64,000 nt of DNA from Paratinospora sagittata. Its lineage: Eukaryota; Streptophyta; Magnoliopsida; Ranunculales; Menispermaceae. The DNA is taken from assembly GCA_035771175.1 (NCBI GenBank), contig CM069593.1:37057741-37121740 (forward strand). Reading direction: 5' to 3'. Positions 33,515 to 44,250 of this stretch are shown here, in pieces. The translations under genes and the position numbers were made by a program. The notes below the pieces were generated by a model that had not been told where the DNA came from, searched no databases, and was given only the letters and a program-made list of their open reading frames with translations. Position 1 is the first letter of the stretch. Every line of letters begins with the position of its first letter.

Positions 33515-34986
33515 TGTTGCGTGCAAAACTGCAAGTGAACGGTTACCAAGTTATAATATAATCCGATGAGAAATCGGTTATCGTCCTAAGGGATATTTAC
33601 TACACTATCTACCGCGTTTTAACCCTAATTTTATCTAGACAACCAAAATCGATTAATTGAATGATTAAGACAGAAATTAAATTAACTAATTAATAACTAA
33701 CAACGCAATGCAAAGAAAATGATAAATCAAATGGAGATTAAACTAGAGGTTCGATGTCACCTCGCTCTTAATTATGTCTTGATATAAGTATTATTATTAA
33801 ATCAACTCTCTAGCTTATATGTCGAAATTCCTAACGTTTCTAATTCTTTCTTTTGAAGCAGAACTAGAGCATATTATCGTTGTATTGGTTTAACTCTTTT
33901 GATGAAAACCAAACGCAACGGTAATTCATTAAGATCTATGAATTCCACCTAATGACTTCAAAGGTTCTCGATCTCGTTTTGGGTCTCACGATAACCTAGG
34001 TTATACTCTACAGGTTCCGACCCAAGGTACCCTCTTTTGGAGCATCTACCTCGAATCTAGGATCAGTCAATCCTTGATCAGGGGATCAAAAGCTTTATTC
34101 ATAGAAAAGTATAAATAAACTAAAAGAATTCATTAATAATAATTAAATAATAAAAGCTAAGACATAGTCTCGAGTTTGGATCAATCTACACCACTAGAAA
34201 GAGGTTTAGTTCATAACTAAAGACATAAAAACGGTAAACAATGGTGTAACATGAATAAGAATAAAGAGAACAAACTAGAATCGATGTAAAATTTATGGAT
34301 GATCTTCAATGCCGATCTCTTTCTCCCACAAGTTCCAGCCGTCAAAACCTTTATTCCCCTCTTGTTCGTCCTCTAAAACCCTTCCTTTTGACATATTATA
34401 TAGCCCACTTCGAGTGCCAATCATAATAGAAAGTTTTCCCAAAAAAAAATCGTATTAGAAGTTGCTAAAATCGCAACTTGAAATAGGCCTAGCGCCGCGA
34501 CGCTCCTTCTCTAGCGCCGCGGTGCTCTAAGGTTTTGAAAAACTCTTCGTTGCACCCTGTTTCAACGCCGCAACACTCCTTTTTAGCACCGCGGGGCCCC
34601 GAACCATCCTATTTTGGGACTTAGCCATTTTTTTTGCTCTTTTTTTGCCTTCCTTCTTGTGAACTTAGCCAATTTTCTTCCACTCTTTTCTGCTTGGGTT
34701 CTTCATGAATCATTATCTATGCTTCTCATATGTTGTTTCCATCATTCATGCTCACATCCACACATCAAAACACCTACAAAACAAATTGAAAACAAGTAAT
34801 TAACACACTAAAAACATAAATTGATCCAACATATAAATTAACAAAACGAAATAATGCATAAAAACCTGTTTATTCCTAAACTAACAAATCAATCAAAACT
34901 AACTTAAAAACACTAAACTAATGCATAAAATATCTTAAAACACACCTAAAACATGCTATAAAACCTATCTAAATATGCAACTATCA
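33515..34986 (-). repeat. Athila 3' LTR (1472 bp)
   Basis: Element-sense ends are TGATAGTTGCAT and TTTTGCACGCAACA. Near 34490-34605 it has four GC-rich boxes of type GCGCCGCGGCGCTC, two more than its partner LTR. Confidence 0.95.
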
Positions 34987-35003
34987 AATACCCCCAAACT
35001 TAG
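34987..35003 (-). other. Athila polypurine tract
   Basis: On the minus strand CTAAGTTTGGGGGTATT abuts the 3' LTR start TGATAG. Further TAAGTTTGGGGG copies are at 35628-35639 and 36367-36379. Confidence 0.8.
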
Positions 35004-36706
35004 GACATTAATAGTCCCGAGCAAAGGGAAAACAAAACTAAAACTCAACATATCAATAACTAATCTACCATCCTATTCTCAAACAAATTAAAAATTTGAT
35101 TTGAAATATCATGCAAGATCATCATTATGGCCTCTAAGATCACGTTAAAAGATAATAACTCATTGGAAAGTTTCAAGAGTGTTAGAGATGTCTAGATTTC
35201 CAATCCAACTTCTCACCTAACCTCATCTTCCATTCTCAAACACACCATCATTTAGTTAATCTCATAAAACCATTCATGGAATTCATAGACAAGTGCAAGA
35301 AAGTATAAAGTGTAAGTGACCTCAAATAAATATATATAGTGAATCCCATAAGCAAATATTTCATATCACTCTCCACTAATGTAGATTACATGTCATTTAG
35401 AATCAATAGGTCTTTCCTAGGTTGTAATGCATGGCCAGGGTTCAAAGGTAGGGAAAATTTGGAAAAAACTTAGGCTCAAAACACCCTAAACACTTTTGAT
35501 CATTTACAACATCCACAACATCACATATAGAACCAAAACAACATGATACCTCCTTCAAATATTTGATTTTTCATTCCATTCCCCATTTTTTTGTTTACTT
35601 GTTTTCTTATTTTCAAAAACAAATACACCCCCAAACTTATTTCTTTTCATACTCATGGGCATATCATCCTTTTTTTTCTTTCTTTTTTTTTTTCCATTTT
35701 CTTTACTTTTTCAATAAAACTCATAAGAAAACTTTACATTTTTCTCTTCCTTGTCACCCTTTTTCTTCACTTTTCTTTCCCATTGTTCTTTCATCCAAAT
35801 AGTAACGCCCCAACATGATCAAAGTGAATACGATACATAGGTTGAAAAACAGGGAAATTAACATGATAAGCTCAAATTTCTTGATGTCTAGGTAACAAAG
35901 AAAAGGATAATCAGCTCAAAATGGTTGACTAGGGATATAATAATAAAAAAAAAGGTTGGCTATATGGCTCAAACTCATCCAAACATCGCCTAGATCATCT
36001 CCCTCATGGCATGCTCTCTAGGATTCCGCTGCAAGTGATAATCAAACATATTCTAGGATTTCTAGAGATCTATTATATATAACTTTACTTGCATATATCC
36101 AATTCAAACAAGTCATGGTTTCACAAAATCAACTACGCTAAACATGTAGAAAATTTCCAACAAAGCTAAGCTAAAAGTCAAATCAAGCACACAGACTTAT
36201 AAGTTACTCTCTACATTCTCCTAGAATCATTTTAATGTGCATGTTCTCTTATCATTGGCCATTCAGAAAAATAAAACTAATTGAATCAAATCAGAATTTG
36301 TAAGATCCTAGGATATCCTAACCTAAAACTACTATATCGTCACCATGACAAGTCAAAAATAACTCTCCCCCCAAACTTAAAACAAACATTGTCCCTAATG
36401 TTTCAGAATAAGAATAAAAACAGAGCATGGATGTAAATAAAATAAGGAGAGGTTAGAAAACCTCCTTTAACCCAAAGGGTGGAAGTCTCCACATAAGCTT
36501 TCCATCCTTTCCATGTAGCTCGCATAGGGACCTCCAAACTCGCTTTAGAACCTGGATAGGAAACGAAACAGACTCATTAATGGTAAGAAACTCAAACCTA
36601 TACTACAATGACTAACATAAAGAAATAAATAAAACTCCAAAACCGATGGGTTACCTCCCAACAAGTACTTGGTTTAAAGTCCTCAGCCCAACTTCGTTCA
36701 AGCTCC
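35004..36706 (-). other. Athila non-coding spacer between integrase and 3' LTR
   Basis: In many Athila elements this interval holds an env-like ORF; here I see no such ORF on the minus strand. It contains T-rich low complexity (about 35670-35720 on +) and two extra polypurine-tract-like copies. Its right part (35815-36376) is repeated at 63420-64000. Confidence 0.6.
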
Positions 36707-38038
36707 TCAATTAAGGTCCTCGAAGTATAAATCATCTTCATGCTCGGGCTCGCTTCCATAGTAGTGTTTCACTCGATGTCCATTGACTCTACGCAACTCG
36801 ATTGTGCCATATGGAAACACCTTTGCAATAGTGAAAAGCCCCGACCATCTAGACTTCAATTTACCCAGAAACAATGTCAACCTTGAATTGAAAAGAAGAA
36901 CCTCTTGTCCCGACTTGAACTCCCTCTTAACTATCATCTTGTCATGCCATTTCTTTGTTCTCTCCTTGTATACCTTGGCATTGTCATAGGCATCTTGGCG
37001 GAATTCATCCATCTCATTCAATTGGAGAAGTCTTTGGTTATCAGATGCCTTCAAATCATAATTCAACTTCTTAACAGCCCAAAAAACACGATGTTCTAAT
37101 GCGACCGGTAAGTGGCTTGTTTTTTCGAACACTTAACGATACAGAGACATCCCAATGGGTGTCTTAAAAGCTATCTGGTATGCCCATAAAGCGTCATCGA
37201 ACTTCAAAGCCCAATCCTTTCTCTTGGTGTTTACGGTCTCCTCTAGGATTTGCTTCACCTCCCAGTTACTAATCTCAACTTGTCCATTGCTTTGAGGATG
37301 GTAGGCCATGGCAACCTTGTGTTTCACCCCATACTTGGCAAGTAATGCATTCAAAAGTTTGTTGCAAAAGTGGGATCTTTTGTCACTAATAATTGCCCGA
37401 GGAGTGCCAAAGCGTGTAAAAATTTGCTTTTCAAGGAACTTCAATACTACCCTTGCATCATTAGTGGTTGTGGCAATTGCTTCCACCCATTTTGAAACAT
37501 AATTCACCACCAAGAGAATGTACGTCTTCCAACATGAAGAGGGAAACGGGTCCATGAAGTCTATACCCCAAACATCAAATAGCTCCACCTCTAAGATATT
37601 CGTCAATGGTTGCTCGTGTCTCCTCGAAATAGTACCAAGACGTTGGCATCAGTCACAAGTTTTCACAAAAGCATAACTGTCCCGAAATAATGTAGGCCAA
37701 TAAAACCCACTTTGAAGAACCTTTGTTGTTGTCCGTGTAACCCCAAAATGACCACCATATGGAAAGGAGTGGCAATCATGGAGAATGGGCTGCACTTCCT
37801 CCTCTGGTACACACCTCCTAATGATTTGATTATTGTACCTCTTAAATAGCAAGGGTTCATCCCAAAGGTAGAAGCGCACATCATGTAGAAACTTCTTCTT
37901 CCTTGCATACGATATATCCGGAGGTAAGACACCACTAGCCAAGTAATTCACATATATACCATGGAAGTTTTGCAAATATCCCGCACAATTGTTCATCTGG
38001 AAATGTTTCCAATATAAGCACACCGTCATCTTTCTCAT
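36707..38038 (-). pseudogene. Athila integrase, broken into three frames
   Basis: Catalyses insertion of the cDNA. From the N-terminus: the zinc-binding region at 38038-37649 (HDCHSFPYGGHFGVTRTTTK then a Cys near CD at the end), then the catalytic core at 37606-37133 and the C-terminal domain at 37132-36707 (SRWSGLFTIAKVFPYG). The core shows GIDFMDPF (first Asp), [11 protein letters not shown] (second Asp) and [10 protein letters not shown] (Glu). A stop separates finger and core near 37640. Another separates core and C-terminus at 37133, within a stretch homologous to MSPYRLVFGK. The tail has the usual FKSGQEVLLFNSRL motif. All three catalytic acids are present, so loss is by interruption rather than active-site change. 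Confidence 0.85.
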
Positions 38039-39717
38039 CTAGTTGTAGCCGAGATAAGTGATCCGCAACTACGTTCTCACTCCCCTTCTTGTCTTTAATT
38101 TCCATATCAAGTTCTTGAAGTAAGAGGACCCATCGAATCAACCAAGGCTTTGCATCCTTTTTCTCAAATAAGTAGCGGATGGCGGCGTGGTCGGTGTATA
38201 CAATCACTTTAGACCTAATGATGTAGAATCTAAACTTATCACAAGCAAAGACTACCGCGAGCAATTCCTTCTCGGTTGTGGTGTAATTTTGTTGAGCCCT
38301 ATCAAGTGTCCTACTCGCATAATAGATAGCCCAAAACATCTTCTCCCTTCTTTGTCCAAGAACCGCTCCTACTACATAGTCGCTCACATCACACATGATC
38401 TCGAACGGTTCAGTCCAATCCGGTATCACCATGATAGGTGCTCATATCAAAGCTGTCTTTATCAACTCAAAAGCTTTCTCACAATGCTCATCAAACACAA
38501 ATGGAGTCTCTTTCTCAAATAGATTGCAAAGGGGCTTTGCTATCTTGGAAAAGTTCTTTATAAATCTTCTATAAAATCCCGCCTGCCCCAAGAAACTCCT
38601 TATGTCCTTAACACTCTTCGGATGTGGAAGCTTCTCAATAGTGCGAATCTTTGCCTTGTCTACCTCAAGTCCCTTAGACGAAATCCAGTGTCTAAGAACA
38701 ATCCCCTCATGCACCATGAATTGATACTTTTCCCAATTAAGCACGAGATTCATTTCTTCGCACCTCTTCAACACAAGGGAGAGGTTATGTAAGCAAATGA
38801 TCAAATGAGGACCCAAAAACTGAAAAATTATCCATGAAGATCTCCATGATGTCCTCCACCAAATCCGCCAATATAGCCATCATGCACCGTTGAAAAGTCA
38901 CCAGTGCATTACATAATCCAAATGACATGCACTGAAAAGCATAAGTACCATATGGGCAAGTGAATGTAGTCTTCTCTTGATCCTCCGGAGCGATGGCTAG
39001 ATGATTATACCTCTAATACCCTTCTAAGAAACAATAGTAATGGAAACCCGCCAACCGATCTAACATTTGATCAACAAAAGGAAGGGGAAAGTGATCCTTC
39101 CTTGTGGCCTTATTGAGCTTCTGGTAATCTATGCATACTCTCCAACCCGTCACTGTTCTAGTCGAAATCGGCTCATTCTTATCATTCATCACCACAGTCA
39201 TACAACCTTTCTTGGGTACTTCGTGAACCGGACTCACCCACGAACTATCCAAAATGGCGTATATGGTTCCCGCCTTGAGCCACTTTAATATTTCAGCTTT
39301 CACAACCTCCTTCATGGGTGGATTTAGCCTTCGTTGATGTTCAATTGAAGGCTTGTATGAGTCCTCCATCAAGATCTTGTGCATACAAATGAAGGGGCTT
39401 ATCCCCTTGATGTCGGTTGTGGACCACCCCAAAGTGGACTTGTACTCTCTCAAAATGGGTAATAGCTTCTCTACTTCAACACTAGACAAAGCCGATGATA
39501 TGATGACCGGCATAGTAGACTTCTCACCCAAAAATGCATAACGAAGGTGCTCCGGTAAGGGATTGAACTCCGCCGAAAATTTTAATGGCTCGGGTGGCGA
39601 AGAAACTTCAATGTATTCCACTTCGGTGATGGTACTTGTAGGATTGTGGGCTTCAAGAGCTAAGGCATACTGCTGGACATCATCATGAGAGGCCTCATCT
39701 CTAGTTACCGAACTCAC
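37935..39717 (-). pseudogene. Athila reverse transcriptase and RNase H, catalytic motif mutated
   Basis: The RT N-terminal half is open from 39717 to 39013 (TGWRVCIDYQKLNKATRKDH, FPLPFVDQMLDRLAG) and then stops inside the FLDGYSGYN-equivalent, read here as FLEGY then stop. The frame resumes with CPYGTYAFQCMSFGLCNA. The catalytic motif, at about 38830-38842, reads FMDN instead of FMDD, a one-base change of the second metal-binding Asp. The connection follows at 38816-38442, and after a stop RNase H at 38432-37935 shows [35 protein letters not shown] and VADHLSRL. The missing Asp alone should abolish polymerisation. Confidence 0.85.
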
Positions 39718-40225
39718 AAGACACTTTCTCTAAAGGATCCCCCGGTGTAGCTTCCTCATGTACCTCAGTCACACATGCATCCATCATGTCTGCTACATTT
39801 ATCCGGTGACATGTATTCCCTTCCGATGGGAATTTAAGGGTCTTGTATATATTAAACAACAATTCTTCCTCATTCACTCTTAGGGTAAACTCACCACGTT
39901 GCACATCGATCAAAGCTCTCCTGGTAGCTAAGAATGGCCGCCCAAGCATGAAAGGGATATCACCATCTTCCTCCATATCCAAAATAACGAAGTCCACCGG
40001 GAAGATGAACTTATCCACCTTCACTATCACGTCTTCAATGATACCCCTAGGGTATGTAAGTGATCAATCCACTAGTTGCAAAGATATTGTAGTTGGCTTC
40101 ACCTCGCCAAGCCCCAATTTCTTGAAAATTGACAAAGGCATCAAGTTAATGCTAGCACCCAAATCACATAAAGCTTTATTAAAATTCAAGGAACCAATGG
40201 TGCAAGGTATAGTGAAACTCCCTGG
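39701..40225 (-). pseudogene. Athila aspartic protease
   Basis: Retropepsin domain on the minus strand: [20 protein letters not shown], with the DLGAS active site typical of Athila, near 40160-40110. Then comes a stop in the SLTYP stretch, then VDFVILDMEEDGDIPFMLG and RPFLATRRALIDVQRGEF down to about 39850. An acidic linker leads to RT with a frame change near 39700-39717. It would cleave the Gag-Pol precursor; it is interrupted and separated from gag by stops. Confidence 0.75.
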
Positions 40226-40249
40226 ATCTTTTAGCTTTTGAGGTAGCTT

Positions 40250-41805
40250 CTATTGTAGTTTCACCATCTCATAATCCTCTAGCTTCCTCTTATCTGTCAT
40301 CACATCCTTTATAAACTTGACGTAGTTTGGCTTTTGCTCCAACGCATCTACAAAAAAGGTGTTAATGTGATATTTTTTGAAAATTTCCAAGAACTTGGCG
40401 AATTGCTCGTCAAGCTTTTTCTTTTTGAAATCACTGAGGGAAAGGAATAGGGGTTTTGAGTTTAGGAAGGTTATCCGTGACCGTGATAGAACCAGGCCAG
40501 TATGGCCTCTCATGTGGCTTCTCCCCCTTTGATGACTCTTTATCCTTCTCTTTACTAGGCGCGACCTCAGTGCTTATATCTTCTTCCTCTTCAACGGGTG
40601 GTGGTGGTGTCCTTAGGATTAGGTCAGCCCCCTTTACTTCTTTTCCACTTCTCAAAGTGATGGCTTGGCACTGCTTTTTTGGGTTCACTTTGGTGTTGCT
40701 AGGTAGTGACCCCCTTTGTTGGGTATTCACAGTTGAGGCTAGTTGCCCAACTTGTACTTTTAAATTTTTAATCGATGCCCTTGTTTCCATCATGAATGAC
40801 CCAAACATATCCTCCAAAGATGGCTTCTTTTCTTGAGCTTGGGTGTAAAATCCCGGTGGAGGTTGCAATGTGTTCCTCATGTTGGCATAAGAGAAGTTCT
40901 CATGATTTCTGATGCTTGGGTGGTACTGATTTGGTACTCCTTTATTGCTTTTATAGTTGTACCCCCCATTGTTGATATATTGAACCTCTTCCTCACCTGT
41001 TTCATTCCCCGAAGAACTCGCATATAAAATTGTCGTCTTTTCAATAGACGGTTGTGTATTCTGAGTAGTAAGCACAACAAGTTGGTTGGCAATGCTTGAT
41101 ATCTGTGCAGCGAGAGATATGAATGGATCAACTTCATGTACACCGGCCACGTTCTTTACTATGGCTCGTGCACCTAGAACCTCATAAGTGTTGGTGGCCA
41201 TATCCTCCAACATATTCAACGCCTCAGTAGCTGTCTTTGTCAAAAGTGATCCACCGGCCGCCGCATTAACTAGTGTCCGAGTAGAAAATGTCATCCCATT
41301 GTAGAAAAGCTGAATCTGTAGCCAATTTTGGAATCCATGCTGAGGACACTTCCGTAAGAGCTCCTTAAATCTTTCCCAAGCCTTATACAAAGATTCCATC
41401 TCTAGTTGCTTGAATTGCCCAATTTCAGCTCGTAGTTGGGCGATTTTGGCTGGTGGAAAGAACTTTTGTAAGAACTTCTGTACCATTTCTTGCCAAGTTG
41501 CAAAGACTGCAACCATGCTCGTGCTTTGTCCCTTAGAGAAAAAGGGAACAATCTCAACCTTATGGTGTCCTCAGTAACACCATTCATTTTCACCCTATCA
41601 CACATCTCCAAGAAGGTGGTGATGTGGATAGTAGGATCTTCAGTAGGCAGCCTCCCATACTGATGTTGTTGTACCATCGAGATCAACACCGGTTTCAATT
41701 CAAAGTTGTTCACATTGAGAGCATACGAACAATACTCGAGTAATTGTCATTGATGACTGGTTTGAAGTAGTCTCTCAAGGTCAACTGATGTTGATCGTCT
41801 GCCAT
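40250..41805 (-). pseudogene. gag: Athila gag, frameshifted
   Basis: Capsid protein of the element. The start is ATG at 41805 (MADDQHQLTLRDYF). A stop and shift follow within about 90 nt; the frame continues as NFELKPVLISMVQQHQYGRL and RLRLFPFSLRDKARAWLQSL (41713-41402). A second shift near 41500 leads into the longest open piece (41516-40431). That piece has NWLQIQLFYNGMTFSTRTLV, NAAAGGSLLTKTATEAL, a Gln/Asn-rich middle and the acidic linker. A further shift near 40440 joins PIPFPQ to KKKLDEQFAKFLEIFKKYHI, the usual Gag-protease linker of Athila. No Cys-His knuckle was seen. Confidence 0.85.
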
Positions 41806-42011
41806 TACTTCAGTTTTTTTTTTCTCGCCTCAATCTTCCAAGAGTTCGTTCAATCTCAGGATCCAACGGTAAAACTTCTTGCTCTTTGCATACACTTTTC
41901 AAATCCTTCAAAACAGAAACTAAAAAGAAAATTAGAGAATAACAATAAAATATAAAAATCTAAATTAAAATCAAAGTTAACTAACACAATAGTAGTAAAA
42001 ACTAGTACTTA

Positions 42012-42031
42012 TCCACGGCAATGACGCCAAA
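42012..42031 (-). other. Athila primer-binding site
   Basis: On the minus strand TTGGCGTCATTGCCGTGGA lies a few bases inside the 5' LTR end. It resembles the TGGCGCCGTTGCCGGGGA primer site (Asp tRNA) usual for Athila, with three changes. Confidence 0.75.
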
Positions 42032-42035
42032 AACT

Positions 42036-43433
42036 TGTTGCGTGCAAAACTGCAAGTGAACGGTTGCTAAGTTATAATATAATCCGATGAGAAATCGGGT
42101 ATCGTCTTAAGGGATATTTACTACAACTATCTACCGCATGTTAACCCTAATTTTATCTAGCAACCAAAATCGATTAATTGAATGATTAAGACAGAAATTA
42201 AATTAACTAATTAATAACTAACAACACAATGCAAAGCAAATGATAAATCAAATGGAGATTAAACTAGAGGTTCGATGTCACCTCGTTCTCAGTTATGTCT
42301 TGATATAAGTATTATTATCAAATCAACTCTCTAGCTTATAAGTCAGAATTCCTAACGTTTCTAATTCTCTCTTTTGAAGCAGAACTAGAGCATATTACCG
42401 TTGTATTGGTTTCTCTTTTGATGAAAACCAAACGCAATGGTAATTCATTAAGATCTATGAATTCCACCTAATGACTTCAAAGGTTCTCGATCTCCTTTTG
42501 GGTCTCACGATAACCTAGGTTACTCTCCAGGTTCCAACCCAAGGTACCCTCTTTTGGAGCATCTACCTCGAATCTAGGATCAGTCAATCATTGATCAGGG
42601 GATCGAAAGCTTTATTCACAGAAAAGTATAAATAAACTAAAAGAATTCATTAATAATAATTAAATAATAAAAATTAAGACATAGTCTCGAGTTTGGATCA
42701 ATCTACACCTCTAGAAAGAGGTTTAGTTCATAACTAAAGACAACGGTAAACAATGGTGTAAACATGAATAAGAATAAAGAGAACAAACTAGAAACGATGT
42801 AAGATTTATGGATGATCTTCAATGCCGATCTCTTTTTCCCACAGGTTCCAGCCGTCAAAACCTTTATTCCCCTCTTGTTCGTCCTCTAAAACCTTTCCTT
42901 TTGACATATTATATAGCCCACTTCGAGTACCAATCATAATAGAAAGTTTTCCCCCAAAAAAAAAAAGTCGTATTAGAAGTTTCTAAAATCGCAACTTGAA
43001 ATAGGCCTAGTGCCGCGGCGCTTCTTCTCCAATGCCGCGGCGCTCCGCACCATCCTGTTTTGGGACTTAGCCGTTTTTTTTTTTGCTCTTTTTTGCCTTC
43101 TTTCTTGTGGACTTAGTCAATTTTCTTCCACTCTTTTCTGCTTGGGTTCTTCATGAGTCATTATCTAGGCTTCTCATATGTTGTCTTCATCATTCATGCT
43201 CACATCCACACATCTAAACACCTACAAAACAAATTAAAACAAGTAATTAACACACTAAAAACATAAATTGATCCAACATATAAATTAACAAAACGAAATA
43301 ATGCATAAAAACCTATTTATTCCTAAACTAACAAATCAATCAAAACTAACTTAAACACACTAAACTGATGCATAAAATATCCTAAAACACACCTAAAACA
43401 TGCTATAAAACCTATCTAAATATGCAACTATCA
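42036..43433 (-). repeat. Athila 5' LTR (1398 bp)
   Basis: Pairs with 33515-34986 over its length. It is 74 bp shorter, mainly through loss of a segment between GC-rich boxes near 43020-43050. Same termini; adjoins the primer site on its left. Confidence 0.95.
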
Positions 43434-43609
43434 TTTATTTATTTCACTTAATCACTCGAATTTGATTTTCTAAATAAACTTGGGGTTAGTGAAACTGTAT
43501 TTAGTGTGAGTGTCAATCCTAGATGATGACAACCTGATATCTCATCGATTTTATATTATAACTTGACACTGTACGCTTGCGGTTTGCACCTAACAGTAAT
43601 ACTGGGTCA

Positions 43610-43711
43610 ACAATACCTTCCTTGAATATACTATTTGTGCTACTATGCGCTGCCAACACTCAAAGAAATTGTTAGAAAACTTTGAGATGGAAAACCCACT
43701 CTACTACCACT
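43610..43711 (-). other. Copia primer site and leader stub, minus strand
   Basis: On the minus strand AGTGGTAGTAGAG follows the LTR end GGGTCAACA (43712), a decayed AGTGGTATCAGAG primer site. CTAACAATTTCTTTGAGT then matches the leader at 31770-31795. It is truncated at 43610 against the plus-strand LTR end. Confidence 0.65.
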
Positions 43712-44250
43712 TGTTGACCCAAATTATAGTCCAAGAGGGGGGGTGAATAAGACTATAAAGGTTTTTCGTGAAACCTTAAAAGACAATTAATTGGCAAGAT
43801 AAAACAAGATCAAAACAATATAAAATGCATGGAAAGTAAAAATGGACACAATGATTTATAGTGGTTTGGCCCCAACCGCCCACCTCCACTACCTAATCTC
43901 CCCGATTAGGATTTTCCAAATTCACTAACGTGATCCAACTTGTCGGGTGTGGATCAAACCGTTATAACTTGATTCACTTGCGGGTGTGAATTTGACTGTT
44001 ACAACTTGATTCACTTGCGGGTGTGAATACAACCATTTCACTTTGATTCAACTTGAGGTTGTGAATCGGATCGTTACAAGAACTTGAACAATTCCTATGT
44101 GGAATCTGCCCCAAATTGGCAACCTAGCCAATGTACATTCAAACTTACAATGATATGGAATTTAAGCATACAAGTTTGAATGAGTAATCTTTCAACTGTG
44201 TTTGGCCAATATAATATGAAATGATTCACAAACTGAAACAAAGAAGATTA
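43712..44250 (-). repeat. Copia LTR fragment, minus strand
   Basis: Starts TGTTGACCCAAATTATAGTCC and includes CACTACCTAATCTCC and three CTTGCGGGTGTGAAT-type repeats. It is cut at 44250 by the Sirevirus insertion; the distal part was not found beyond 55430. Confidence 0.75.

Larger units (their letters stand above)
33515..43433 (-). mobile_element. Complete Athila (Ty3/gypsy) retrotransposon, TSD TTTAT
   Basis: 9919 bp with two LTRs, primer site, gag, protease, RT, RNase H, integrase and polypurine tract in order, all on the minus strand. TTTAT at 33510-33514 and 43434-43438 is an exact target-site duplication. The Athila assignment rests on the integrase ([33 protein letters not shown]), the Gag NAAAGGSLLTKT motif and an Asp-type primer site. 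All ORFs carry stops or shifts and the RT active site is mutated, so it is not autonomous. The LTRs are very similar, so insertion is younger than most of the surroundings. Confidence 0.95.
32533..43592 (+). repeat. Athila-type LTR, plus strand, split by a full Athila element
   Basis: 32533-33514 contains, in plus orientation, the complement of words in the Athila LTRs below (GGTAGATGCTCCAAAAGAGGG, CCTCTAGACC). It continues at 43434-43592 to TGCGGTTTGCACCTAACA, an Athila-like LTR end. It also has a GC-rich block (GGGCGCCGCGCCGCCGG near 32634). Its 5' end is not clearly TG and is probably truncated. No coding sequence, so it acts as a solo LTR host. Confidence 0.6.
32191..43609 (+). repeat. 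Copia LTR 3' part, split by the Athila nest
   Basis: 32191-32530 repeats 31130-31470 of the adjacent LTR (GATTGCATTTGAGAAAAACC, GGTTAAGTCAACC). GTAATACTGGGTCAACA at 43593-43609 is the corresponding LTR end. The two pieces are separated by 11 kb of Athila-type insertions; some LTR sequence is also missing at the left junction. Confidence 0.65.

Noticed and set aside
40456..41027. Plus-strand open frames opposite Athila gag
   Set aside because: Antisense shadows of the gag coding sequence.
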